Below the pieces are notes generated by a model, which searched no databases, had not been told where the DNA came from, and saw only the letters and a list, made by a program, of their open reading frames with translations. A stretch of DNA of 64,000 nucleotides from Candidatus Hydrogenedentota bacterium (GTDB taxonomy: Bacteria; Hydrogenedentota; Hydrogenedentia; Hydrogenedentales; CAITNO01), in contig CAITNO010000034.1 of the NCBI GenBank assembly GCA_903893795.1, forward strand, positions 31,997 through 95,996, read 5' to 3'. Of the stretch, positions 1 to 8,498 are shown in pieces. The first letter of the stretch is position 1. Each line of letters opens with the position of its first letter. A program made the translations under genes and the position numbers.

Positions 1-1670
1 GGGTCCAGTGCAAGCGCCTGTTCAAACACCGCACGGGCCTCCTCCCTTTTCTCCACCCGCAACAGTGCCACGCCGAGATTGACGCGGGCGTTCGCGTCGT
101 TGGGTTGCAGGCGGACGCCCTCCTGCAAGGGTCTCAGCGCGTCCTGTGGCCGTTTCAGTTCCATCAGCGCACAGCCCAGATTGATCCACGCGGGCCCGTC
201 GTTCGGGTTGAGCCGGGTGGCCTTTTCGAGCCACTGCGCGGCCTCTTCCCCATTGCGCCCCATGAGCGCGGATCCGAGGTTGTAGTAGTCATCGGCGGAA
301 TTGGGCGCGATGCGCAGGGCATCGCGGTAACACTTGATGGCGCCGTCCACATCGCCCTTTTGCAGCAGCCACTCGCCCGCCTTGGAAAAAGTGGGGGCAT
401 CGTTGGGATAGACCTGCATCTTGCGTTCGAACAGCGACCAGGTGTCTTTCCAGATGCCCACCTGCCCCCAGGACAACACCGCAAGGGCGAGCGCCAGCAC
501 CACGCAGAGCAAAGCGCGGGGCGCGCGGCCCCATGGAAGATCAACCAGCACCCACGCAACGGCCACGGACAGACCCATGGCCGGGAGGTAGCTGAACCGG
601 TCGGCGCAGGGCGTCGCGCCAAACTTGACGAATCCGATGACCGGCACCATGGCGCCCACAAACCAGACCCAGCCAACGGTGACCCAGGGCATTCGCCTAG
701 ACAGCGCCAACGCGGCAACGCAAACCAGCACGAAGACCGCGACCTTTGCCGCCGTGACACCGACCGAATCGGTGGAAACGGCATCAATATAGGTGGGTGA
801 CAAGCCGACAGGCAGGAAGAACAACCGCAGGTAATGAACATAATGGACGGCGGCGGCAAGCACGCCCGCCAAGGGCGAATGCCCGTCGGCGGTGCTCAAC
901 CCGGCAATTATTTTCTCCCCCCGCCACGCGAGCGCGGTAACGGCAAGGGCGAAAACCGTCAGCGGGAGTTTCTCCGCAAACAGCAAGGCGGCACGCCGTG
1001 CCAACGATGGAAACCCTCCCCCCCGCGCTGCATAGCGCCCCAAAGGGAACAGGTCCAGCAACAGCAGCACGCCGGGCAGCACCACGGCACTGGTCTTGCC
1101 CATCATCGCCAGCGCACCGGCCAGCAGCACGGCCAAATACCGCGCCGTCCCCGGCCGATTCGCATAACGAGCATGGGCCCACAGCGCCAGCGCGAAAAAG
1201 AAGCCCGCCGTGAGGTCCTTGCGTCCCGCCACCCACGCCACCGACTCGACGCGCAGCGGATGCAACGCGAAAAGCGCCGCGGCCACAATAGCCGCATCGC
1301 GCCGCCCCACAAGCGCGCGGGCCGCGCCATAGAACGCCAGCACGGTCAGCACGTGCCACAGCAGGCTTGACAGGTGGTGTCCCCCGGCCCAGTCGCCGTA
1401 GAGGGAAACGTCGAGCATGTGCGACAGCGAGGTGACGGGCATCCACAGGCCAAAGTGCAGGTGCGTGAACACCCAGCGCGCGCCGTGCCACGACAGTCCC
1501 TGCATCACCTCGGGCTGCTGGGTGACGATAAACCCGTCATCGCCCTGGAGAAAGGGATAGTGGACCGTGCGCGCATAGAGCGCGCCAAGCGCCAGCATCA
1601 CCGCGACCAGCGCGAAAGCGGCGGCGCTGCGCGTGATGTCGGGCCGGTCTGTGGAGGTGTCGGGTTTCAT
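1..1670 (-). CDS. GT-C-like membrane protein with C-terminal TPRs (partial)
   Basis: The reading frame opens at the ATG at 1670 and stays open to the window edge, so the C-terminus is missing. The N-terminus has one hydrophobic helix followed by a QGDDGF motif resembling the acidic motif after the first helix of GT-C/mannosyltransferase-like proteins. Many membrane segments follow, then tetratricopeptide repeats ending at FEQALALDP. It is clearly paralogous to the next gene (1738-3462): both share the WHG, WMPVTSLSHM-like, GGHHL and HPLxVExVAWVxxRKDL blocks. The family usually carries out or supports protein or lipid glycosylation at the cytoplasmic membrane. The exact substrate is unknown. 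The frame is inferred by hand from homology with the paralogue, and the missing end prevents a length comparison. Confidence 0.8.
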   Translation of the reverse strand, partial: MKPDTSTDRPDITRSAAAFALVAVMLALGALYARTVHYPFLQGDDGFIVTQQPEVMQGLSWHGARWVFTHLHFGLWMPVTSLSHMLDVSLYGDWAGGHHLSSLLWHVLTVLAFYGAARALVGRRDAAIVAAALFALHPLRVESVAWVAGRKDLTAGFFFALALWAHARYANRPGTARYLAVLLAGALAMMGKTSAVVLPGVLLLLDLFPLGRYAARGGGFPSLARRAALLFAEKLPLTVFALAVTALAWRGEKIIAGLSTADGHSPLAGVLAAAVHYVHYLRLFFLPVGLSPTYIDAVSTDSVGVTAAKVAVFVLVCVAALALSRRMPWVTVGWVWFVGAMVPVIGFVKFGATPCADRFSYLPAMGLSVAVAWVLVDLPWGRAPRALLCVVLALALAVLSWGQVGIWKDTWSLFERKMQVYPNDAPTFSKAGEWLLQKGDVDGAIKCYRDALRIAPNSADDYYNLGSALMGRNGEEAAQWLEKATRLNPNDGPAWINLGCALMELKRPQDALRPLQEGVRLQPNDANARVNLGVALLRVEKREEARAVFEQALALD

Positions 1671-1737
1671 TGACGTAGAGAATAGCGAAGCATGGGTCAG
1701 AGGGGCAAGGGAAGGACCGTGCGGGCCTACTCCCACT

Positions 1738-3462
1738 TCACCGCAAGGCTTGCAGATTCTTCTTTGCGGCGGCATTCTGCGGGTCCAGCACCAGCGCCTT
1801 CTCGAGCGCGGCACGCGCCTCATCGCCACGTCCCAAACGCAGCAGCGCCGCGCCAAGATTGACCAGCGGCGTGGGATTGTTGGGCAACAGCCGGACGGCC
1901 TCGCCCAGCGGAGCCACGGCATCCTCGGGCCGCTTCAGCCGCAGGAGCGCCTCGCCAAGATTGTCCCAGGCGTTGCCGTTCTTCGGGTTGAGGCGGGTGG
2001 CTTTTTCAAACCACTGGGCCGCCTCCCCGGGATTGCTTCTGGCGAGGTCGGTGCCGAGGTTGTAGCAGTACTCGTCCATTTCAGGTGCCAGGCGCACCGC
2101 CTCGCGGTCATATTTCGTGGCCCGTTCCAAGTCCCCCTGTTCACTAAGCCACTGCGCCGCCCGGGCAAAGGTGGCCGCGTTGTTTGGGTACACCTTCAAC
2201 TTACGCTCATACATCGACCAAGTGTCGCGCCATACGCCCACCTGTCCCCAAGCCAATCCGGACAGCACCAGCACCGCAACGGCGCAAAGAGAGAAGCGCA
2301 CCACGGCACGCACAGGCAGCGCCGTGACACTCCACGCCACAAGCACCGCCAAGCCCATGCCCGGAATGTACATGTACCGGTCGGCATAGGGCACGGTGCC
2401 GTAGGGCAGCAGACCGACCACGGGCACCAACCCGGCCAGAAACCAAAACCAGCCCACGGCCACCCACGGGCACCGCCGGCGAAAGGCAATGACACCCACC
2501 GACAACGCCGCCACAAGACACCACCCCGCTGTCACTTTCCAGAGCACAAAGGCTGGAAAGACATGCTGCGGCGACAGGCCGAAAGGCCAGAAGTATTCTG
2601 TCAGGTAATGCACATAGTTGCCGCCGACACTGGCCATTCGCTCCGTGGAGGGCGGCACCCCCTTTTCCGTGATGGCACCCACGGCGTGCTGCGCCTGCCA
2701 GGTCACGACAGACACGGCCGCACCCACCGCCAAGAGGGGGAGCTTCTCGGCCAGGAGCCACAAAGCGCGGCGTGCACGCTCTTTCACGCCGCCTTCAACA
2801 CCGAAACGGCCCAAAGGCCAGGCATCCAGCAGCAGCAGGACAGCAGGCAGCGGCGCGGCGCTGGTCTTGCCCAGCAATGCCAGCAACCCGGCCATGAACA
2901 CCGCAGCATAGCGCAGCCAGCCGGGACGCCGCGCGTATCCCCCGTGGGCCAGCAGGGCCAGCGCGAAGAAAGCACCGCCGACCAGGTCCTTCCGGCTGGA
3001 AACCCAGGCCACATCCTCCACCGCCAGCGGATGGACGGCAAAGAGGGCGGTCGCCGCAAGGCTTGCGCCGCGCGCACCGGTCAGCCCGCGCAGCGCAGCG
3101 TAAAACGCCGCCACAGACAGCAGGTGCCAGAACATGTTTGCCAGATGGTGCCCCCCAGCCTGGTCGCCAAAGAGGCTCATGTCGGCCATGTGCGTGAGCG
3201 CCGTCAGCGGCATCCAGATGCCGTAGAGACTGTTTGAAAAGGCCCACCACAGCCCGTGCCAGGTCAACCCGTCCCTGACCACGGGATGCTGCAGTACCAT
3301 GGACCAGTCGTCGCCCTCGATAAAGGGAAAGCGCGCCGTGCGCGCGTAGAGCACCACCACCGCAAACAGCACCGCGCCCATCCCCGCGACAGCGGCGCCG
3401 GGTGTGATGTCGCGGAGTTCGTGGGCGGGCTGGATTCTTGCTTTGGATTTGCCGGATTTCAT
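1738..3462 (-). CDS. GT-C-like membrane protein with C-terminal TPRs
   Basis: This is a 574-residue protein if it starts at the ATG at 3462. A longer frame to 3579 exists, but its extra residues are not like the paralogue, whose start (MKPDTS) aligns with MKSGKS here. Residues about 25-45 form the first membrane helix, followed by EGDDW. About ten further hydrophobic helices follow up to residue 400. The last 150 residues contain three to four TPR units ending in ALVLDPQNAAAKKN. The architecture matches TPR-containing GT-C-fold glycosyltransferase-like proteins, related in layout to eukaryotic TMTC proteins. Probable role is envelope glycosylation, with the TPR part as a partner-binding platform; this is family inference. 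It lies 67 bp upstream of its paralogue on the same strand, so a tandem duplication is likely. Confidence 0.8.
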   Translation of the reverse strand: MKSGKSKARIQPAHELRDITPGAAVAGMGAVLFAVVVLYARTARFPFIEGDDWSMVLQHPVVRDGLTWHGLWWAFSNSLYGIWMPLTALTHMADMSLFGDQAGGHHLANMFWHLLSVAAFYAALRGLTGARGASLAATALFAVHPLAVEDVAWVSSRKDLVGGAFFALALLAHGGYARRPGWLRYAAVFMAGLLALLGKTSAAPLPAVLLLLDAWPLGRFGVEGGVKERARRALWLLAEKLPLLAVGAAVSVVTWQAQHAVGAITEKGVPPSTERMASVGGNYVHYLTEYFWPFGLSPQHVFPAFVLWKVTAGWCLVAALSVGVIAFRRRCPWVAVGWFWFLAGLVPVVGLLPYGTVPYADRYMYIPGMGLAVLVAWSVTALPVRAVVRFSLCAVAVLVLSGLAWGQVGVWRDTWSMYERKLKVYPNNAATFARAAQWLSEQGDLERATKYDREAVRLAPEMDEYCYNLGTDLARSNPGEAAQWFEKATRLNPKNGNAWDNLGEALLRLKRPEDAVAPLGEAVRLLPNNPTPLVNLGAALLRLGRGDEARAALEKALVLDPQNAAAKKNLQALR

Positions 3463-3662
3463 GGAAGCAGAGTATATCGGCGGGTCATGCGCAAGGGCAA
3501 GGGGTCGTTGTGCTGAGGATTGGACGAACACGGACCGGCACGGACGGACAGGGACAGAAAGAACGATGCCCCGGCGCAATTGGCCGCTTTGGTCAGAATT
3601 CCGGTATACTTGCGTGCTGTCATGGTTGTCTTTTCTTCCAATCCCACATCCCCGGAACTGTC

Positions 3663-5549
3663 ATGAGCCTTATACGACTGGAAAATATCAGCAAATCTTT
3701 TGCCGGCGAGCCTGTGCTCGACGAGGTGAGCCTGCGCATCGAGGAACGGGAGCGCATCGGCCTCATCGGCCGGAACGGCACGGGCAAATCAACCATTTTC
3801 CGCGTCATCACCGGCGAGATGGACCCCGACTCGGGCATCATCGAGCGCATGCGCCGCATGCGCTTTGCCTGCCTGGCCCAGTTGCCGCAGGTGCCGGAAG
3901 ACACGCCCATCGAGAAAATCGTGCTCGACTCCTTTGCCGAACTCATCGAGCAGGAGGAGGCGCTGACCCGTCTGGAACACCAGATGGCCGACGGCGACGA
4001 ATCGGTGCTGGCCGAATACAGCGACCTGCAGCACGAATTCAGCGTGCGCGGCGGCTACACCTTCCGCACACGGGTGCGCCAGGTGCTGCAGGGGCTCGGT
4101 TTCCGGCTCGACGAGTTCAACCTGCCCTACAGTTCCCTCAGCGGCGGCCAGCGCACGCGCCTGCGGCTTGCGCTCGTGCTCCTGCAGGATGCCGACCTTC
4201 TGCTGCTCGACGAGCCCGAGAATCATCTTGACATGGAGGCGCGCGAGTGGCTGGAGGCCTACATCCGAAACTGCCGCGAGGCGGTGATGATCATCTCCCA
4301 TGACCGGCGCATGCTGAACGCCGTGACCGAGCGCATCATCGAGGTGGAGCGCGGCGAGGTCTTCGACTACACCGGCAACTATGACTATTACGTCGGCAAG
4401 AAGGCGCTGATCCGGGAACAGCAGCAGAAGGCCTTTGAAAAGCAGGAAGATTTCATCCGCAAGGAAACGGCCATTATCGACCGTTTCCGTTACAAGAGCA
4501 CCAAGGCGCGCATGGTCCAGAGCCGGCTCAAGCGGCTCGACAAAATGGAGAAGGTGGATGCGCCGCCGCCCGAGGCGTCCGAGGCCTCCTTTGGCCTGGG
4601 CGAGGTGGCGCGCAGCGGCGAACTGGTGCTGGACGCGCGCAAAATGTCCATGGCCTACGGCCCGCTGCGGCTCTACAGCGATGTCTCCTTTGCCGTGCGC
4701 CGGGGAGAGCGCATCGGCATCATCGGCGCCAACGGCACCGGCAAGACCACCCTGCTCCGCCACATCGCCGGACAGCACGCCGGCACGGGCGGCGAGGTGG
4801 TGCTGGGCCACAAGGTCTCGCTCGCGTTTTTCGAGCAGAACCACGACAACGTCAACCGCGCCAACGACATCCTGGGCGAAATCATGTCCATGCGGCCCGA
4901 CTGGAAACCCGAACAGGGACGGCGCTTCCTGGGTCGTTTCCTCTTCACCGGCGAGGACGTGTTCAAACCGGTCGCCACGCTCAGCGGCGGTGAACTGGCC
5001 CGCGTGGCCATGGCCAAACTGATCCTGAGCGGCGCCAACCTGCTCCTGCTCGACGAGCCGACCAACCATCTCGACATCGCCTCGCGCGAAGCGCTCGAAA
5101 TGGCGCTCACCGCCTATGAGGGCAGCATCATCCTCGCCAGCCATGACCGCACCCTGGTCGACAAACTGGTGGACAAACTGGTCATCTTTGAAAACGGCAC
5201 GGCAACGGTGCATCTGGGCAACTACACCCACTACCGCTGGAAGAACAAGCAGGAGGAGGAAGACCGGGAGCTCAAGTCCACCGACGAGGTCCTCCGCATT
5301 CGCCGCGAAACCGAAGAGCGGGAAAAGAAAAAGTCCAAGCAGCGCGACGAGCGCAAGGACAAGAAGCGCGTCGAGAAGCTGGAATCCGACATTTCCGCCA
5401 TGGAAAGCCTCATCGAGGAGTTCAGCCATCGCTTCGCCGCCCTCGACCCCACCGACTACGCCAAGGCCCAGGCACTCAAGGAAGAATACGACGGGATGAA
5501 GCAGGATTTGCAGGAATTGTATGCCGAGTGGGAAGAGTTGGCGGGGTAA
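3663..5549 (+). CDS. ABC-F family ATPase (ribosome-associated)
   Basis: The 628-residue protein has two soluble ABC ATPase domains and no membrane segment, the ABC-F layout (EttA/Uup/YdiF type). Domain 1 has Walker A GRNGTGKST (about 36-44), signature LSGGQRTRL (about 159) and Walker B DEPENHLD (about 182). Domain 2 has GANGTGKTT (about 355), LSGGELARV (about 439) and DEPTNHLD (about 464). A linker rich in Lys/Arg/Glu joins them, and a charged coiled coil (about 526-625) forms the C-terminus, as in Uup-like members. These proteins act in the ribosomal E site. The start at 3663 is chosen because MSLIRLENISKSF begins the conserved fold; the upstream extension is non-conserved. Its last 37 codons recur, diverged, at 6377-6491. 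Confidence 0.93.
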   Translation: MSLIRLENISKSFAGEPVLDEVSLRIEERERIGLIGRNGTGKSTIFRVITGEMDPDSGIIERMRRMRFACLAQLPQVPEDTPIEKIVLDSFAELIEQEEALTRLEHQMADGDESVLAEYSDLQHEFSVRGGYTFRTRVRQVLQGLGFRLDEFNLPYSSLSGGQRTRLRLALVLLQDADLLLLDEPENHLDMEAREWLEAYIRNCREAVMIISHDRRMLNAVTERIIEVERGEVFDYTGNYDYYVGKKALIREQQQKAFEKQEDFIRKETAIIDRFRYKSTKARMVQSRLKRLDKMEKVDAPPPEASEASFGLGEVARSGELVLDARKMSMAYGPLRLYSDVSFAVRRGERIGIIGANGTGKTTLLRHIAGQHAGTGGEVVLGHKVSLAFFEQNHDNVNRANDILGEIMSMRPDWKPEQGRRFLGRFLFTGEDVFKPVATLSGGELARVAMAKLILSGANLLLLDEPTNHLDIASREALEMALTAYEGSIILASHDRTLVDKLVDKLVIFENGTATVHLGNYTHYRWKNKQEEEDRELKSTDEVLRIRRETEEREKKKSKQRDERKDKKRVEKLESDISAMESLIEEFSHRFAALDPTDYAKAQALKEEYDGMKQDLQELYAEWEELAG

Positions 5550-5607
5550 GGGACCAACACTTCACCGGTGCCTGACTTGAAACACACCCCGCACCCTAAT
5601 AGTTGCC

Positions 5608-6030
5608 TCACATTCCTGTAGGAACGAGCAATGGAATCACCTGTCGGCCGTGCCGCCGGTACTGCCGGAAGTCTTTGTCGATGGTGAACGTGCTGCTGTC
5701 GGCATGAATCTCGCTCATACGCACGAGGCAGGCATCCGCAAAGGACATGGGCATATCGGCGTATTTCTTCATCAAACGCGCGATGGGCGCCACATGGTCA
5801 CCCGCATGGAAGGAAACCTCAATCACACCGCGGCGCACCAGTTCGAGCACAGCATCGGCGCCGCCGGGGGCGGCGCGAAGCAGGAAACACGCCTCAGCCA
5901 GCACTGCCTCACAGGAGAGCAGTGGCGGAGACAATTCGGCCAATTGAAGCCGCGCCCATGCATGGTGCTTGTCCCGGCGGTTGATGGCAGCGACCAACGG
6001 TCCGGTGTCCAGAAGAACCACCGGTTTCAC
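5608..6030 (-). CDS. PIN-domain toxin, VapC-like
   Basis: The 140-residue protein is the size of a PIN-domain ribonuclease toxin. The acidic metal-binding residues are visible: LLDTGPLVA (Asp8), VLAEACFL (Glu about 44), FADACLV (Asp about 99) and TIDKDF (Asp about 117). VapC toxins cleave tRNA or rRNA; the target here is unknown. Translation starts at GTG 6030, and the first three bases overlap the stop of the antitoxin gene (GTGA), so the two are translationally coupled. The module sits between the ABC-F gene and a duplicate of that gene's 3' end, which suggests acquired DNA. Confidence 0.88.
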   Translation of the reverse strand: MKPVVLLDTGPLVAAINRRDKHHAWARLQLAELSPPLLSCEAVLAEACFLLRAAPGGADAVLELVRRGVIEVSFHAGDHVAPIARLMKKYADMPMSFADACLVRMSEIHADSSTFTIDKDFRQYRRHGRQVIPLLVPTGM

Positions 6031-6269
6031 CCGCCAAACCCCTTCATGTGCCTTGGATGTGTGGACAGGTCGGCGGCGGCATCCACGGACCCGACCAGTT
6101 CGCCGGCCAAATCAAGACAGGAACCGCGCCCCGTGACGCCCCTACCGGCCGCATAGGAGTCCAGCGCCATGCGGATAATCTCAGACTGCGTGGCTCCCTG
6201 CGCCTTGGCCAACCCCAGCAGCGCGCGGGACTGTTCCTCGGTCAGTTTCGACGATACTGTCTTCATCAT
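6027..6269 (-). CDS. ribbon-helix-helix-type antitoxin of the VapC-like toxin
   Basis: This 80-residue protein starts at the ATG at 6269, with a GGGAG Shine-Dalgarno sequence about seven bases upstream. The N-terminal half (KLTEEQSRALLGLA, then TQSEIIRMALDSY) has the strand-helix-helix pattern of CopG/Arc-type ribbon-helix-helix DNA-binding domains. The C-terminal half would bind and neutralise the toxin. It precedes and overlaps the toxin gene, the usual order for such modules. An 8-bp inverted repeat just upstream is a likely autoregulatory operator. A much longer frame upstream runs through non-coding sequence and the duplicated ABC-F tail on the opposite strand, and was not used. Confidence 0.8.
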   Translation of the reverse strand: MMKTVSSKLTEEQSRALLGLAKAQGATQSEIIRMALDSYAAGRGVTGRGSCLDLAGELVGSVDAAADLSTHPRHMKGFGG

Positions 6270-6279
6270 GCAACACTCC

Positions 6280-6329
6280 CGTATTACTTTCCTGACATAA
6301 TTGTAATACGCATGAGCGTCCGAAGGCAA
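6280..6329 (-). promoter_or_regulatory. toxin-antitoxin promoter with inverted-repeat operator
   Basis: On the minus strand, TTGCCT (6324-6329) and TACAAT (6300-6305) are separated by 18 bp, a good sigma70 match. CGTATTAC (6280-6287) and GTAATACG (6303-6310) form a perfect 8-bp inverted repeat that overlaps the -10 element and reaches the antitoxin ribosome-binding site. This arrangement suits repression by the ribbon-helix-helix antitoxin. Binding is inferred, not shown. Confidence 0.6.
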
Positions 6330-6376
6330 CCATACCCGCCATTGCTTAATAGGAAGGGGAAAGCGGGAGAATTTAT

Positions 6377-6491
6377 CACCGCCCTCGATCCCACCGACTA
6401 CGCCAAAGCCCAGGCACTCAGGGAAGAGTACGACGGGACGAAGCAGGATTTGCAGGAGTTGTATGCCGAGTGGGAGGAGTTGGCGGGGTGA
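6377..6491 (+). pseudogene. orphan 3' end of an ABC-F gene (duplicate of abcF tail)
   Basis: About 120 bp (6377-6496) match 5435-5554 at roughly 110 positions. In frame it reads TALDPTDYAKAQALREEYDG and continues to EWEELAG, then TGA, against TAA in the intact gene. Of eight codon differences before the stop, five are synonymous, and all are transitions. This suggests the copy diverged as coding sequence, for example as the tail of a homologous ABC-F gene, rather than as neutral DNA. No start codon or ribosome-binding site precedes it in frame. It bounds the toxin-antitoxin insert on the right. Confidence 0.85.
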
Positions 6492-6496
6492 CGGAC

Positions 6497-6719
6497 AATT
6501 GACAGTGGATAATTGACAATGACCGAACGGCACAACGGCCAGACCTCGCCCGTCCCCTCTTCCCATAGCTCCCACACTTCCCATTCGTCCCATTTTCCCG
6601 CCGCCCCACACCGCCAAAACTGCGCAAATTGGCGCGTTCAGACGCTTGTCCTTGGACACCACCCGTGCTGATGTGCTATTCTTTGGTCTATTCCTGCCCC
6701 CCTTTTTGAAAGGCTGATT
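6497..6719. other. intergenic leader of gatC with short A/T-rich direct repeats
   Basis: This gap contains two near-copies of an AATTGACA-type motif (ACAATTGACAG and ATAATTGACAA, about 6496-6520) on an A/T-rich background unlike the surrounding genes. Further on, GAAAGG just before the ATG at 6720 is the probable gatC ribosome-binding site. No gene is visible. Confidence 0.4.
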
Positions 6720-7022
6720 ATGAGCAAGATTACCAAGCAGGACGTGGAGTATGTGGCCGGATTGGCCCAATTGCGCCTGGATGAGGCCGCCAAGGAGCGG
6801 CTGGTCCGGGAAATGGGCGATATTCTGGCGTATATGGACCAGTTGAACGAACTGGACACGTCAAATGTGGAGCCGATGATGCACGCGATGGAAATGACGA
6901 ATGTGTTCCGCCAGGACGTGGTGAAGCCGTCGTTGCCGCGCGAGGAGGCGCTGATGAACGCGCCGGTGCATGACGGCGAGTACTTCATTGTGCCCCGAAT
7001 TCTGGAGGGTGACGCATCATGA
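6720..7022 (+). CDS. gatC: Asp-tRNA(Asn)/Glu-tRNA(Gln) amidotransferase subunit C
   Basis: The 100-residue protein has the GatC hallmarks: VEYVAGLAQLRL near the N-terminus, a central helix ILAYMDQLNELDTSNVEPM, and a C-terminal region with LPREEALMNAPVHDGEYFIVP. GatC is the small scaffold that stabilises GatA and links it to GatB in the complex that amidates misacylated Glu-tRNA(Gln) and Asp-tRNA(Asn). Its stop overlaps the gatA start (ATGA), so gatC and gatA are translationally coupled. A GAAAGG ribosome-binding site lies about eight bases upstream. Confidence 0.97.
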   Translation: MSKITKQDVEYVAGLAQLRLDEAAKERLVREMGDILAYMDQLNELDTSNVEPMMHAMEMTNVFRQDVVKPSLPREEALMNAPVHDGEYFIVPRILEGDAS

Positions 7023-8488
7023 CCACGCCCCTCTACAAGAAAACCGTCCGGGAAATCCGCGACGCCGTGCGCTCCGGCGCATTGACGGCTGTCGAAGTGA
7101 CCGAGGCCCATCTGGCGCGCATAGCGGACGTGGACCCCAAGGTGGACGCGTTTACGCAGATTTGGACCGACGAGGCGCTGGCGCAGGCGGCGGCGGTGGA
7201 CGCCAAGGTGAAGCAGGGCATCGACCCGGGTCCGCTGGCCGGTGTGCCGGTCGGTGTGAAGGAGCTCATCTGCACGCGCACGGGCAAAACGACCTGCGCG
7301 TCCAAGATTCTTGAAAACTTCCGCAGCCCCTACGATGCCACGATTATCCAAAAGCTGGACGCCGCGGGCGCCGTTTTCCTGGGCAAGGTGAACATGGACG
7401 AGTTCGCCATGGGATCATCGACCGAGCGCAGCACCATCAAGACGACCAAGAACCCCTGGAACCTGAAATGCGTGCCCGGCGGATCGAGCGGCGGATCGGC
7501 CGCGGCCATCAGCGCCGACGAGTGCGCCATCGCGCTGGGCAGCGACACGGGCGGCTCCATTCGCCAGCCCGCCGCGCTCTGCGGCTGCGTTGGCATCAAG
7601 CCGACCTACGGCCGCGTGTCGCGCTTCGGACTTGTCGCCTTTGCGTCGTCGCTGGACCAGATAGGCCCGCTCACGAAGAATGTGGAGGACGCCGCGCTGT
7701 CGCTGAACACGCTCTGCGGGCGCGACCCGCGCGACGCCACCTCGGCCGACCTGCCCGTGCCAGATTTCACGAAAGCCCTGACGGGCGACGTGAAGGGGCT
7801 GCGCATCGGCCTGCCCAAGGAGTATTTCACCGAGGCGCTCAACGCAGAGATGCGCGAGAAGGTGGAGGCGGCGGTGGACGTGTTCAAAAGCGGCGGCGCG
7901 GAGATCGTGCCGGTGTCGCTGCCGCACACGGACTACGCCATCGCGACCTACTACATCATCTGCACGGCCGAGGCCAGCGCCAACCTGGCGCGCTTCGACG
8001 GCGTGCGCTACGGCTACCGCAACCCGGCCGCCAAGACGGTAGAGGAAATGTACGTGCTGAGCAAGTCGGAGGCCTTCGGCCCCGAGGTGCGGCGGCGGAT
8101 TATGCTGGGCACCTACGTGCTGTCGAGCGGATACTACGACGCCTATTACCTCAAGGCACAGAAGGTGCGCCGGCTGATCAAAAAAGATTTCGACGACGCG
8201 TTTGAGAAATGCGATTTCGTGATGGGGCCGACCTCGCCCATTCCGACCTTCGAGTTCGGCGCGAAAACCGAGAACCCCCTCGAAATGTACCTGGCCGACA
8301 TCTACACCATTTCGGTGAACCTGGCCACGCTGCCGGGCATATCGATCCCCTGCGGGCTGACGGCCTCGGGCCTGCCCGCCGGACTTCAGTTGATTGGGCG
8401 GCCCTTCGGAGAGGAAACCCTGCTGCGGGCGGCCCATTGTTACGAGCAAACCAGCGGCACAACCCTGGGCGACCCGCCCATTGCCTGA
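7019..8488 (+). CDS. gatA: Asp-tRNA(Asn)/Glu-tRNA(Gln) amidotransferase subunit A
   Basis: The 489-residue protein is an amidase-signature enzyme. The catalytic Ser-cisSer-Lys triad is visible: Lys in GVKELI (about residue 79), and the serines in PGGSSGGSAAA (about 153-163) and GSDTGGSIRQPA (about 177). GatA hydrolyses glutamine and supplies ammonia to GatB. The protein has normal family length and ends at AHCYEQ. It overlaps gatC by four bases, and gatB follows after ten bases, so all three are one operon. The presence of gatCAB implies indirect synthesis of Gln-tRNA and/or Asn-tRNA in this organism. Confidence 0.98.
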   Translation: MTTPLYKKTVREIRDAVRSGALTAVEVTEAHLARIADVDPKVDAFTQIWTDEALAQAAAVDAKVKQGIDPGPLAGVPVGVKELICTRTGKTTCASKILENFRSPYDATIIQKLDAAGAVFLGKVNMDEFAMGSSTERSTIKTTKNPWNLKCVPGGSSGGSAAAISADECAIALGSDTGGSIRQPAALCGCVGIKPTYGRVSRFGLVAFASSLDQIGPLTKNVEDAALSLNTLCGRDPRDATSADLPVPDFTKALTGDVKGLRIGLPKEYFTEALNAEMREKVEAAVDVFKSGGAEIVPVSLPHTDYAIATYYIICTAEASANLARFDGVRYGYRNPAAKTVEEMYVLSKSEAFGPEVRRRIMLGTYVLSSGYYDAYYLKAQKVRRLIKKDFDDAFEKCDFVMGPTSPIPTFEFGAKTENPLEMYLADIYTISVNLATLPGISIPCGLTASGLPAGLQLIGRPFGEETLLRAAHCYEQTSGTTLGDPPIA

Positions 8489-8498
8489 GGAAGCGCAC

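Noticed and set aside
3789..5429. A 546-codon open frame antisense to the ABC-F gene
   Set aside because: High GC with strong third-position bias keeps antisense frames open. Product is Val/His/Gln-rich without any domain, and the sense strand has complete ABC-F motifs.
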